64,000 nt of DNA from Ceratotherium simum simum. Its lineage: Eukaryota; Chordata; Mammalia; Perissodactyla; Rhinocerotidae. Below the pieces are notes generated by a model. The model was not told the DNA's origin and searched no databases. It worked only from the letters and a program-made list of their open reading frames with translations. Of the stretch, positions 11,780 to 23,170 are shown one piece after another (within the stretch, counting starts at the first letter, position 1; every line of letters starts with the position of its first letter). A program made the translations under genes and the position numbers. The stretch covers positions 5,830,492 through 5,894,491 of the forward strand of contig NW_004454163.1 of NCBI RefSeq assembly GCF_000283155.1. Direction: 5' to 3'.

Positions 11780-12205
11780 AGATTTCATTCACTCATTTCA
11801 CAAATGCTTGTTAATCATCTATTGTGTGACAGACACCACACAAGTTCTGGGGGCCCAATGGGGAACAAACAGTAGGCATGGTTGCTTCTTTCATGGACGC
11901 TACAATCTAGTGGAAGATACATATCTTAATCAAAACAAATTACAAACAAATTTAACCAAACCAACAAATTCACACAAATTAATTATAAATAGAATTGAGT
12001 GCTGTGAAGGAAAAGAACACCATTTTTATTAGAGTATTTAACAGAAAAATGCAATTAAATAATGGAAACAAGAGAATACAGGAAGTTTCCTAAAGAAGTG
12101 AGATGTGTTCTAAGATCTGCATTAGAAGGAGTTAACAAATGAAGAGGGGAGGAGAGAAAAGAGGAGAGTATTCTAGGCAAAGGAACTCACTGGAAGAATA
12201 TAAGA
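11780..12205 (-). mobile_element. L2 LINE 3' end, antisense
   Basis: 'tcattcactcatttcacaaa', 'tgcttgttaatcatctattg', 'tgtgtgacagacaccacaca' and 'ttcatggacgctacaatcta' follow the antisense L2 terminus. Further L2-like 'gagtattctaggcaaaggaa' lies near 12170. The 74-codon frame at 11808-12032 is within this repeat. Confidence 0.75.
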
Positions 12206-12371
12206 TCTTCTTCAATAACAAAGGTATCATTTTCACTTCACCCTTGCATTGGGAAACATATCCAGTAGACTGAGTTACGCAAAGCAGTACGTGTCATAAA
12301 AAGCCTGACACAATGTCTTCTTTATGGGGATCATGGGGATGCATTTTTTTGGTTTTGTTCTTAGAAGCAAC

Positions 12372-12640
12372 GCTGTTGTATGGCAAAAGCACAGAGTCAA
12401 AGCCATAGTAGCTGGATTCAAAACCCAGACTACTACTTATCTACTTATTAGAGGAAGCTTGGGGAGATCAGCTTCTCTCTGTGCCTTAATTTCTCGTTTG
12501 TAAAATGGGACTAGAAATAGAAGCCACTCATTGTACAGATTAAATCAGGTAAAGTATGTGAAGGCACATAGAAGAGTGCTAGGTATATTAGAGATACAGT
12601 AAGTACAATAGGAATATTAGCTATTATCAACAATAGTTGG
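12372..12640 (+). mobile_element. MIR SINE
   Basis: MIR landmarks: 'aaagcacagagtcaaagcca', 'tggattcaaaacccagacta', 'gtttgtaaaatgggactaga', then 'gaagagtgctaggtatatta'. It is close to full length. The sequence from 12640 to 13405 holds no recognised gene or repeat. Confidence 0.8.
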
Positions 12641-13406
12641 CCTTCTGCTAAGAATTTAATCTGCTTTTATCCTATACATCCTATTAATTATGAATTATAT
12701 TACAGATCAGTTGCACACTAATGTATGTATCTCTTTGTATTTAATGACAGAGAGCTTAGAGCTGGTGTGCTTTGACCCTCTGGCATAGCGTGAGTGTGCA
12801 CCCATATTTTGACCAGCATTTAGACTTTTTTTTGTTACAGTTGAGTATACCTATTGTCGTGGAAATGTTTATCAAATGGAATATTGAACTGAGCAAATGT
12901 TCAACAGAGTATAAAGCGGGGTTCATCTTGCTGCAATAAGATGAAAGAGGCATAAAGAAAAATTAGGCTGGCACCGAAAAGAAGATGTTTACAGAACATA
13001 CAAGAGCTTTGCCTCATTACTTCATAGGAGAATAAGGTATAAACAGCAAGCCGACTTAAGCAATGACTGCTTAAGGGCAATCAAGTTCTCTATGGTTGCT
13101 TTAATAAAAATGGGCGAGGTATATTGGGGCAGTGATTGTGATAGAATTATTGGTGACATGATTAGTCTTGTTTTGATTCCTTTAATCCCCTCACGAATGC
13201 CACCAAAAGTTATAGCATTCAAAAGTATAATTTAAACCCAGAGTTTAAGAATCAGTGACTTGGAACTCACTGGAGGTGTATAGGACCTCATCGGTGTGCA
13301 TTGTTTTTTTTTTTTGGCTTAATTTCTGGGTCCATTTTATGCCCCTATCCACTTATTTCTTTGTCGTATATGTTATTTTGCTATTTTTATACGTTTTTAT
13401 AAATCA

Positions 13407-13904
13407 TGTTGTGGTAGGCATAATAAGAGTCCCCAAAGATATCCACATCCTAATCCTGGAATCTGTGAATATGTTATGTTACACAGCAAGGGGGGATTAA
13501 GGTTGTAGATGGAACTAGGGCTGCTAATCAGCTGCCCTTGAGCTGGGGAGATCATCTTGGATTATCCAGGTGGGCTCAATGTAAGCACAAGGGTCCTCAT
13601 AAATGAAGGACAGAGGCAGAAGAGTCAGAGTCAGAGAGATTTAATATGAAAACACAACCCACCATTACTAGCTTGGAAGATAGAGGATGGGGACCGTGAG
13701 TTAAAGGAATACTGACAGCCTCTAGAAACTGGAAAAGGAAATGGATTCTCCTCTATAGCCTCCAGAAGAAACACAATCTTGCTGACACTGTGATTTTAGC
13801 TCAGTGAAACCCATTCCAAACTTCAGAATTATAAGATGATTTGTGTTATGTTAAGTCACTAAGTTTTTGGTAATTTATTACCACAGTAATAGGAGGCTAA
13901 TATA
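13407..13904 (+). mobile_element. MLT1-type MaLR LTR
   Basis: It starts 'tgttgtggtaggcataataa' and reads through 'ccccaaagatatccacatcc', 'gggagatcatcttggattat', 'ccaggtgggctcaatgtaag', 'gtcagagtcagagagattta' and 'ttatgttaagtcactaagtt', ending in 'aggaggctaatata'. This is the full order of an MLT1 LTR of the MaLR (ERVL-related) group. No internal coding part is attached, so it is a solitary LTR. Confidence 0.9.
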
Positions 13905-15125
13905 GTCTTAAAACTTTTTTGGAACTTGGTGATTTTTAAATAAAAATATAAATAATGTTTCATTAAAATACAGTCACCAATGTTTTTAAAAATATGCTAA
14001 CAAAATATGTCTATGTTCAAATATTAAATCAGAGCAAGAAATTCAAAAAATTACACAACTCATTTTAAATTCTTGATTCCTTTAGAACTGAAGTTTTAGC
14101 TATTCATATATTTACTTGGGGGGACACTTGACTCTCCCAGAGATTTTACTGCCCCATCCGGCCATTACCATTTTCATGTTCCATTATCCAAACTAGCCAT
14201 CATCTCTAATTTGGAACACCGAGAAGCATATTTTCCTTTTATTGCTTTAGCAAATTTTTCTGTATGTAAGTGCTTGAAAAACTCATTGTCACTTCCTTCA
14301 ATGTTAACAGACACTTACTCAGTGCCTTTAACACACGCTGCCATCTGCACGGTTTCCTGTTCATTGTTTTAAGAAGAGAAGAAAGAGAAGCGAGGAGAGG
14401 ACAAAGAATAATTAGGAAAATAATAGGGAAAGGATAAAGAACTGAGGAGATTTGACCTTCAAATTGCTACACTTTCAAAAATGTTTTTCTTTAAGGAAGG
14501 TAAAGGGTATGCATAGGCATTTGCTTGAAGCCTGCATTCGGGTACGGTTCTGGAATGTGGGTGGCATTAGCTCTTGTGAGCCAAACTTATTCTCTAGGAA
14601 ACAGAGATCCTCTGATTTGAGAAGCCCTGAGCTGGCATATTTCACCAGCTTTAAATTCGGCATGAAAACTCAGTAAGAAAAATGTTAAAGGACACCTCTA
14701 TGGAAAATGCTTGGTCCAAATTCGTGGGATAGAACAACATGTTTGAGCTGAGTCTCTGATAAGATACACATCCTCCTGGATCTCTCAAAAACTTTCAGGT
14801 ATGAGGTAAGAGAAAAAAGGTCTGCCACCCGCTTTAGGTCTGCTTAATATGGTTTGTCATGTTGAAGACAGATTTAGGAGACATTTTTCTGTAATTTCAA
14901 GCAAATAAAAAAAACACAGTATGGCATTGTTCTTTGCACACCCTCACATACACAAATTAGTGCTGATCACATGCCTACATCCACACAGCAACCAGGCCAA
15001 AAATAAAATTGGGCAGATTGGAAAATACAGAGATAATCACAATCCCTTCAATCAGGATTTTAGGTAACAGTAATAAAATGAACATTTTTTTCATATAACT
15101 CTTTCATGAACCATCATATTTGGAC
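13905..15125. other. No gene or named repeat
   Basis: AT-rich sequence with no supported gene. The two opposed frames at 14452-14676 and 14475-14663 cover the same bases on opposite strands and have no recognisable domain. A purine-rich patch lies at 14370-14450. Confidence 0.3.
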
Positions 15126-15129
15126 AAAC

Positions 15130-15370
15130 ACATAACCATTCATCAGTTTGTCCACTTGTGTGTTGGCAGATATCTCTTGGGCACCCGTTAGATGCAGCCT
15201 CTGCGATGAATTCCGGGTACACACAGCCACAAGTACATGGCCCTGGATCTTGTGGCCCTAACGAAGCGACAAGGGGGACAAATATTACACTCCAGAGAGA
15301 TAAGTGTTATTAAAGAAATGTGCACAGATAGCTGTTATTGAAGCAGAGAAGTGCATACTTACATCATGAG
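15130..15370 (-). mobile_element. L2 LINE 3' region, antisense
   Basis: 'tcttgggcacccgttagatg' followed by 'cctggatcttgtggccctaa' and 'gataagtgttattaaagaaa' keeps the antisense L2 order (length-of-life block, 'ctggagctta' block, 'gataagtgctat' block), diverged. Confidence 0.55.
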
Positions 15371-15414
15371 GAGAAGTAGACATTTGTTATTCTTTTGCTA
15401 TTCGGCATCTGTCT

Positions 15415-15900
15415 TAATTTGAGTTCCTTCAGAAGCTGACCCTGAAGAAAAGATTCAAGTACAAGGTGATTATTTGGGAAGTAAAGGAAACATTACTGGG
15501 GGGCAGTGGGGCAGGGGCTGCAGTTGGATCAGAGAAGGGAAGGCAGCCAATAAAGGGTATGTTATCAAGCCAACTGCCACAGTGAGAGATTAGAGTGTAA
15601 TTTCCACTTGGGAATTCTAGGAAGTGATAGAAAACACACATCTCATAGTTATACCACCGAAGAAGAGAGGGGAGAGAGAGAGAGCTCCCATCAGTCGTTG
15701 GCTGAGGCCTTCTTCTGAGACACTTAGCTCCCCGCAGCACTTCTGGCCAGTCCTTTGAATGAGCAGAGCCCCCTTTACTGGCTGTGGAAATAGCCTTCCA
15801 GCAAAGACACTAGTAGTTGGACATCAAAGTCAGCCAGAGCATACTGAAGTGGTAAGGTTCAAGAGGTATGAGTGAGGCATCTGCAGTTTCTGCTACAGCA
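15415..15900. repeat. Ancient interspersed repeat, family not identified
   Basis: The block 'cagaagctgaccctgaagaaa' through 'tgttatcaagccaactgcca' to 'catcaaagtcagccagagca' and 'actgaagtggtaaggttcaa' matches a mammalian interspersed repeat I recall without a reliable name. The 103-codon antisense frame at 15429-15740 is inside it and is not supported as a gene. Confidence 0.4.
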
Positions 15901-16189
15901 TCTGGACTATTTCCTAGGTTTGGAAAATTCCTAATTTTATGGCCCTTGGTAGGAAACAGACTGCTTAGCACTATAGAAACCAAATGTGAAATGCATGCTT
16001 TCCCAGTGTCCCTTGCAGCTGGGCACAGACATATGAACTAGGCTCTACCAACAGACACACCTGAGTGATTTAAGCAGGAAATTCAGCAAAACTCTCTCCT
16101 TCCATCAGAGGTGATGGTGCCAATTTATTAAAGTCAAATTTAGCACATGGAGCAGATGGCTTTTCCCAACTCTCTTTTGTCTCCAACTT

Positions 16190-17170
16190 TCTTCTTTCTG
16201 CTAAACATACACACAAGGCCAGCTACAAAATTTATAGGACCCAATGCAAAGCGAAAATACAGTCTGTTGTTCAAAAAGGAGAGGAAAATTGCCGTTAAAG
16301 GTACATGTAAAGCATTTTTCCTGTCTTCTGTGCTTGCTCTCTCTCTCGAATTGTCATGCTGTTTTTTATTTGCTATTTAATGTCATTCCAAATACACTAA
16401 AACTAAAATGTTAAATTTTTAGCATAAATTTTACCATTCATCTTTATATTGTGCAATTCCACTTTTAAATGCAAGTATCAGAGCATTTAACTTGTATGTG
16501 CCATCACCAAAATTATAAAATTCATATTTTATGTCTTCTCCCAGAGGTTGCCTTGAGCTGGCAAGAGGAGACAAATACAAGCCAGAATTAGAAAAGTTGG
16601 AAGAGGAAGAGGAGATCCCTCCAATCACAGAGCCCAGGAGCGAAGACCCTCACAGGCACCTGGGGGCCCTGGCGCACCACAGGGGACATTCACATTCCTT
16701 CCAGCCTTATGGTTGCCGAGATCCCCTTGTACCACCCTCGACCCATGTGCTACATCCCAGGGAGAAACGTAGTCTAGGAAAGTCTAGCCAGTTATCTCCC
16801 TTTCCCATGAGTCTGTCACTCTAAGCCACACAAAGAATGGAACTCACTGATCTTTAAACCTCCATGCTGGGAAGCACCAAGTACCTGGATCTGAGGTGGG
16901 CTATAGGCTAGTCCCTGCTGACATATGGCCTCTGGCTGGTCACCCACCAAATACTCCATGATACTGCCAGCCCAGGTGAGGACAGCTGTCACCATCCCCA
17001 GCCCCAGGACATGGCAGGATGTACCCTCACTTATGAAACAAATTAAAAGATAAAGTTGTTAAGAATATCAAGCAACGGAAGAGCATTAAACCCCAAGTGG
17101 AGGACCCTTCTGAGCATGGGACCCTGTGCTAATGTACTGAACACAAACACATGCAGCCGGCTCTTTCTAT
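16190..17170. repeat. Probable ancient repeat with split ends, containing a 97-codon frame
   Basis: The left end ('aggacccaatgcaaagcgaa', 'tgttcaaaaaggag') and the right end ('ttaagaatatcaagcaacgg', 'aagagcattaaaccccaagt', 'tgggaccctgtgctaatgta') are two parts of a repeat I recall as continuous, separated here by a GC-richer middle. The middle holds a frame at 16531-16824 whose translation has an acidic Glu run and a His-rich patch. It has no family match that I can name, and the upstream 'gtcttctcccag' resembles a splice acceptor only by chance-level criteria. Confidence 0.35.
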
Positions 17171-17194
17171 ACACACACAACTCCCTTGACTATA

Positions 17195-17690
17195 GGCAAG
17201 CTTCTTGAAAGAATAGCTCACACTCAGCATCCCGTCCTCTCCTCTGCCATTCACATTTCAAATCACTGTATCAACCTTTCATCTCCAAAATCAGGAATGG
17301 ATCAGGCTTCGGGGGACCTAAAGTTTACGCAGTTTTGAAGCCAACTTTAAGAGGACAGATTACAAAATATAAACGTGAGATGAGGGATATGAAGGAGAAT
17401 ATGCAGCTGAGGGGTCCTGATGCTTAGACTCCATTAGCTTCACAGTACATCCTCCGCCCACAATTTCTCTCTATGCTCCTCCCATTTTCCTTCCAATTGC
17501 CAAATCTAGTGGACAAATTTCAGTCTGAGTCTTAATTGATTTCTTCCCTGTAATTGACATGGATAACATTGACCACTTGGTCCTTGAAATCCTCCAAGTT
17601 GGCTTCTAATACATCTATCTTCTCACTAATTCATTTCCTCATCTTTCATTGGCTTTCTCCTTTCAATTTCTTCCACCTGTGGTACCTGGA
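17195..17690 (+). mobile_element. L2 LINE coding-region relic
   Basis: 'caagcttcttgaaagaatag' then 'ctcacactcagcatcccgtc' and, after an interruption at about 17285-17440, 'acattgaccacttggtcctt' and 'gaaatcctccaagttggctt' match the reverse-transcriptase region of L2 as I recall it ('aagcttcttgaaagagtggtct', 'ctccttcttgaaacact'). All frames are broken. Confidence 0.5.
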
Positions 17691-17754
17691 TAACTTTTAG
17701 TATACATATTTGTTTTTAAAGGAAAGATATTGCTTAAAACCATGATGATATAAT

Positions 17755-17815
17755 ATAGACGGAAGTGCTTTGTAAATTGTAAAGCACTACATAAATATGA
17801 AATATCATTATTACT
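17755..17815 (+). mobile_element. MIR-family tail fragment
   Basis: 'gaagtgctttgtaaattgta' and 'aagcactacataaatatgaa' then 'atatcattattac' match the 3' end of a MIR-family SINE. It is short, so confidence is limited. Confidence 0.5.
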
Positions 17816-17819
17816 AGAT

Positions 17820-19465
17820 GATTGATTCCATAATTTGTTCAGCAAAGACTTCATCTTGATTTTCTAAATGATCTTCTCATATCCTAAAAGAAATATGTAT
17901 GTAAGGGATTCATGCAAGCTATAGAAATGACTTTATGATTTGTACAGTATTTTTATGTGTTTTATATGTTTTGTATTCCCCATTACAAAATAAATAACAC
18001 TGAAAAATTAAGAGAATGATGTTTATTATGTGTATATCTCTGTTTCTCCTGCTATATGAGTGAAATTTTTATTTTTATGGAAATTAGTTTCATGAAACTC
18101 AAGAAAAATATCTAAATGTGACAGATGTATTTCCCTAACCAGAAAATAATCTGCCCAAAAGAAAAACCAACAAAATTACAAGATTTCTTTTTCCTTATCT
18201 GAGTTTGCTCATTTATGGCACTCAAAGTAATGATTTCCTTTTACTATAAATTATTTTTCTGCTGAATTTTCAAGTAGCTTTGTCTCTGCATTAATAAGGA
18301 TGAACTTATCTGAAGGCAGAGATAACTTATAAATTGTTATTATCTCCTTGTCTCAAAGTTAATCAGTTTCAAATACTATCTCCACCATAAAAAAAAATCC
18401 ACTTAGGTTTATGAAGGACTTCATATGAGACAATAAAAACATGCTTCATGGCTAAGATGTTAATTCCCAAAAGGAAAATGATAGTTTCCTATTTATAGTG
18501 GTGAATTATTTTTCCTCTAAAGAGTGGACTAGACATCCACCATCTTCATATTTGTGAATCCATCATTGTAATCAAGAAAACAAGTTTTTGTGGCAAAACA
18601 TTCTTTTTAAAATTACCACTAAGCCTCTTAAGAGTGGAAAAGAAAGTTTTCATGGGAAAACATACTTTTTAAAATTACCATTAAGACTACTCTTGCCTTT
18701 ATCACAAGTTTTGTTCAGATTTTCTTTCTGCTTTTACATCAGGGAGAAAAAAAATCCCATTGGTTTCCCTAACCGTAAGTTTTCCAGAGGCATCTGGCTT
18801 CAATGCCAGTCTTGTTCATCTCCTGCTCATAAAATAATGAATCATGTTTCCTGAATGCCCATATGGGAATGGTCACTTCATTAATAAACTCAATGAGTTT
18901 GGAAACTCTATCACCGAATAATAACAAAGAGAAATTAACAGCATTGGTAGCTATTAAGATTTCATATTATGTCTCTGGACTTCTTTAACAAGCCCATTTT
19001 GAGTAAGGGCACCACGCCAACCATATTGCACTGGATTATGAAAAGTCAGATTTTCCAAGCACTATTAATTTAACAAGTGTAGATCTGGATCCCTTTGACG
19101 GGAATGGACATCTTAGCAAAACTGCAAAGACATCACTTTTTCCCATAAGGCAGGGATAATCTATGGGGTTTGACCAGAAATAATTACGTACATTTAGTGG
19201 CCCCTCAACTGTAAAGCTGCCAGCAGAACTGAGGTCATATTTGTAGCTGTTATTAACAGTCATAGCTCAAGAGGACTGTAGCTCCTAGCTTTCATGAGTT
19301 GCAGAATAACACCTGGCTTCCCAACAAATACCTCAACCCTTTCTATTCGGAGCATGATCTGACCTTGTAAATTAATGCCCTGAACTAGAGAGAAGACTGA
19401 CAAAATTATCAAGAGATTTTTGTTTAATATATATTTATCTTCTAGAAAAAGTAATATTTTAATTT
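17820..19465. other. No gene; AT-rich unique-looking sequence with a short internal repeat
   Basis: I see no gene. Two near-identical segments about 65 bases apart ('ctttttaaaattaccactaa' near 18602 and 'ctttttaaaattaccattaa' near 18666, each preceded by 'atgggaaaacat'- or 'tggcaaaacatt'-like sequence) form a small local direct repeat. Confidence 0.35.
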
Positions 19466-19467
19466 TT

Positions 19468-19560
19468 TCAATCAATTATTCAACAAATATTCATTGAGCC
19501 TTTATCACGTGTAAGGTCACACTGTATACATATTTAAGTTAGAGAAATTCAATTCTATAC
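19468..19560 (-). mobile_element. L2 LINE terminus, antisense
   Basis: 'caattattcaacaaatattc' then 'attgagcctttatcacgtgt' is the antisense L2 end. It is short and truncated. Confidence 0.6.
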
Positions 19561-19760
19561 ATTCACCATCAAATATCATGATAGCATATAAACATACAGG
19601 GTACATTTAGGGGGTTCAACTTGGCCCCTAAAATGCAAGCAAAGTACCTCATCTGTTCTGCAACCAATCATCTGTTCCAAAGCTGCAGGAAAAGCTGACT
19701 GTGCTGGAATTATTGAAAGATGTTGTGTCTGCTTTTTGTTTTTTATCAGAGATATAAGAT

Positions 19761-19971
19761 TTGTTTTCTAATTTTTATTTATTTATTTATTTTCCCCAAA
19801 GCCCCAGTAGATAGTTGTATGTCATAGCTGCACATCCTTCTAGTTGCTGTATGTGGGACGCAGCCTCAGCATGGCCGGAGAAGCGGTGCGTCGGTGTGCG
19901 CCCGGGATCCCAACCCGGGCCGCCAGCAGCGGAGCGCGGGCACTTAACCGCTAAGCCACGGGGCCGGCCCC
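19761..19971 (-). mobile_element. ERE SINE, antisense, perfect 12-bp target duplication
   Basis: In reverse complement it starts GGGGCCGGCCCCGTGG, with an A box ('cttagcggttaagtgcccgc'), a CpG-rich body and 'atgacatacaactatctac', and it ends in an A-rich tail that appears here as a (TTTA)n run near 19772-19790. The target duplication GAGATATAAGAT is perfect, at 19749-19760 and 19972-19983. Clear boundaries and preserved CpGs suggest a fairly recent insertion. Confidence 0.97.
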
Positions 19972-19983
19972 GAGATATAAGAT

Positions 19984-21160
19984 ATTTTTAAGAGTATTTT
20001 CACAGGTTCAATTTTTGCTTTATATGCAAACTCTAGAACATAAACTGTCACCCCCAACCTGCTGCTGACCTCTCTTTTACAATGAGATTCCACTCTATGT
20101 TAGAAATTTGGTATGGAGAACAAGGGATTTAAAAAGACCAGCTCCTTGCCCTCAGGGAACTCATAAATTAGGAAGAGGAATATATTTTATAAGGTAGTTC
20201 TCTATGTGAGGCGATATCAATCTGATACAAAACAAGATCCCAGTGATCTCAGGCCCCACCCTCTGCCAAAATCCATTTCATTTTTAAAACTTTCTTCCAC
20301 TAAAATTTTGGAGAAAAGAAAAACTATAAATAATGAGAAGGTTTAACTATCACATTACACATGTAGTTAACAAGAAAAAAATTCTCTCAGATGTTTTACT
20401 TATCTATAAATATTTTCATCAGGTTGGCATTCATTAAATCATGCCCCTCTGCTTGCTAGTGTAATAACAGGCGTCTACCTTGAGCATACATATTTTTACA
20501 AACATTGTGTGACAGTCTGCCTGACAGACTGCAAAATTCCGTACATAATTACATATATTATACCCTAAATTACATATTGAGAAACATCTCCATTAAAAAA
20601 TTACACCGAAAGTCTCCGGGCCCTTGTCTCTCTTGTCAATTTCACTTAAAATAAACTCAATTTATAAAATGAGAAATGACTTCTCTAACTTGATAATATA
20701 AAAATTTAACTCTAGACCAAAGTGGTTGTATTTACTTTCTTATTTCTGTGACCTACATAAGTTTCAAAAACTGACTATGAGTTTTTGATGAAATATAAAA
20801 TGCAAGACACAGCAAAACATAAAGAGCCACAACTTAATTTTGCACAATTGAAGAGACTTTGGTTGTTATTTTAACTTCCAAAGAGTTTTTCCCCTGTAGT
20901 TTAAAAGGAATGTGTATTTTAATGTACATTCTAGTCGATTTTATTTTAGATACCACTCATCCAGTCACTAATTTTATCTCTCATTTGGATTATTTTCTAT
21001 TCCCATCCAAAACACTTCTCTCACTGCACATATTGAAATTTTTCTGCTCATGAGATGATTATCTGCAAAACAGGACTTAGTCTCCCAGCTGTCCTTTTCC
21101 TTGATGACCCCATAGAACAAAAACGTTAAGTGGCTTTATATGCCAAGGAGCCAGAAATTT
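19984..21160. other. No gene; AT-rich, small L2-like patch
   Basis: No supported gene. A short antisense L2-like patch ('ccagctccttgccctcaggg', 'aactcataaattaggaagag') lies at about 20120-20190. The rest is AT-rich and unassigned. Confidence 0.35.
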
Positions 21161-21164
21161 AAAA

Positions 21165-22230
21165 AGAGGTAAAACATAATCCATTACTCTCATTGAGTGA
21201 TGGCAACACACAATTAAACAAATAGTTGCAGTAAAGCATGAAAAGTGCTCTAGTAGAAGTATCCACAAGATACTTCAAGAATATAAAAGAAGATGTGACC
21301 AACATCTCCTCAGTTTGGGGTTTAAGTGTTAGGGAACACCTCACAGAAGAGGATGATGAAGCTATTTCTATTTAAGTTTCACTTAGGTTAAAGCTCTCCA
21401 GTCTAAACAACAGGGAAAGAAAACATGTGCCGGAAACCTCACGGCGCATTCAGTGCTCTTAGAGTGGCTTAGTCCAAGGGTCAGCAAACTACAGCCCGTG
21501 GGCCAAATCTGGCTCACCACCTGTTTTCATGCAGCCTCTGAGCTGAGAATGCTTTTTACATTTTTAAATGTTTGGCAGAAAAAAACCAAAAGAAGAACAG
21601 TATTTTATAGCACATGACAACTATATGAAATTTAAATTTCAGTGTTCATAAGTAAAGTTTTATGGGACTATATCCACGCCCATTCCTTTAAGTATCGTCT
21701 ATGGCTGCTTTTGTGCTACAGTGGCAGAGTAAAACAGTTTTGACAAAGACCTTTTGTCCACAAAGCCTAAAATATTTATTATCTGGCTCTTTACAGAAAG
21801 TGTGTCATGTCCTGGTTTAGTGTGACTGGAGCAGAGAGCCTTGAGGAAGCAGTGAGACATGAGGTAAGCAAAAGAATTAATGGAGGTCTTCCTTCCTTGA
21901 TGTCAGGCGTGTAGACTATAAGTGATGGAGAGCTAGTGAAGCAGGTATGTTTAAAACAGCATAGTAATAATATTGGATTTCCATTTCTGGTAGTTTGAAG
22001 AGCAAAGTTAGAAATAAAGGGAACTGTTGAACGGCCAGTGCTGTAATGATGAAGGTCTGAACTGGAACAATTATAGTGGGATCTAAAGGGAATGCTTGGG
22101 AGACAGAATTAACAAAACTTTATGATGAACTCAATATAAAGGGTGAAAGGAAGGCAAGATCTTAGTTTCTGATTCGGTTTCAGGATGATTGGTGCTGCCA
22201 TTAGCCAAGACAAGGGCTAATAATTTTTGC
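21165..22230 (-). mobile_element. L2 LINE, antisense, split by a hAT MITE
   Basis: Antisense L2 order: 'gtaaagcatgaaaagtgctc', 'acacctcacagaagaggatg', then after the insertion at 21474-21813 'gtgtgactggagcagagagc', 'gagacatgaggtaagcaaaa' and 'ttctgattcggtttcaggat'. The right part continues the left part, so the MITE entered an existing L2. Confidence 0.6.
21474..21813. mobile_element. hAT-type MITE, about 340 bp, with 8-bp target duplication
   Basis: The left end 'gggtcagcaaactacagccc' and 'gtgggccaaatctggctcac', and the right end 'tatctggctctttacagaaa', match a non-autonomous hAT-Charlie element with TIRs of the 'cagcaaact' type. The flanks are GGCTTAGT (21466-21473) and GGTTTAGT (21814-21821), 8 bp with one mismatch, as expected for hAT transposition. 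Confidence 0.8.
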
Positions 22231-22269
22231 CTTTGTTCTATCATTTAGGAAAACTATATATATATATTA

Positions 22270-23170
22270 TATGTCCCAGACTCTATTCTAGGTATGCTCA
22301 TTCAAATTGATGTGTTAAAATGGGAAAGTATAGAATGCAAAAAAAAAAAAAAAATGCATGGGAAACATCAAAGAAGACTCAGAGATGGGAAACTGCAGCA
22401 CTTAATTGTGAGTGTGGAGAAGGGTGGTTATGGGAGTGCTTTAGGCAATGTAAATGGCATGTGCAGAAAGCCAAGGGATTCTGGAACTAAAAGATATTCA
22501 ATGTACTTGGAGCTCCTAAGGTGGTGAATAGTGAAATAAGAATGGAAAGTTAGTTGGACCATATCACACACAGACTTTTTTATCAAGCTAAAGAATTTAA
22601 AGTTTGTTTTAAGAGCAATCAGAGTTGTTGAAAATGGAGAATAAGTCACAAGTAACTTAATCAGAATTGAATTTGCAAAATATCACTCTCATTGTGGTTT
22701 AGGGAATATTGGGGAAAAAAGCAAGGCCTAAGACAAGAAAACCAACTAGACTGTTTAATAATGTAGATGAGACATGACTTCAGATCTGGCCTGAATTGAG
22801 ATAGTGGCAAAGGGGATGGACAAGAGTGGGAGTATTTGAGAATGTTCAAAGTAGTAATTGATTGGCTGACGATGGAGTGAGAGAGTATAACGCAAGTCTG
22901 GACACCTAGGTATAAGAGGATTTCACTGAAATGAGGAACAGATTTAGAGGAAAAGATGAGTTTCCTTTTGGAGAGGTTGAGTATACATGGGTCTGAATTT
23001 AAAAGGATATGTCTGGTCTAGAGAGAGAGATTTGGGCATTAGTGCAGAAATGGTGAGAGTGCAGGATGGTGCTGAATGCGATCACCCAGGGGGAGTTTAC
23101 AAGTGAGGAGAGAAAAAGGCTGGGTCAGAACTCTGGTAAGTACCTACTTTTAAGCAAAGGACCCTATGAA
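22270..23170 (-). mobile_element. Second antisense L2 LINE copy
   Basis: A new start, 'actctattctaggtatgctc', is followed by 'gtgtggagaagggtggttat', 'catgtgcagaaagccaaggg', 'aagtttgttttaagagcaat', 'tgcaaaatatcactctcatt', 'agagaaaaaggctgggtcag'. These retrace the antisense L2 order from the beginning, so this is a second copy beside the one ending at about 22230. The short frames at 22294-22849 are inside it. Confidence 0.55.
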
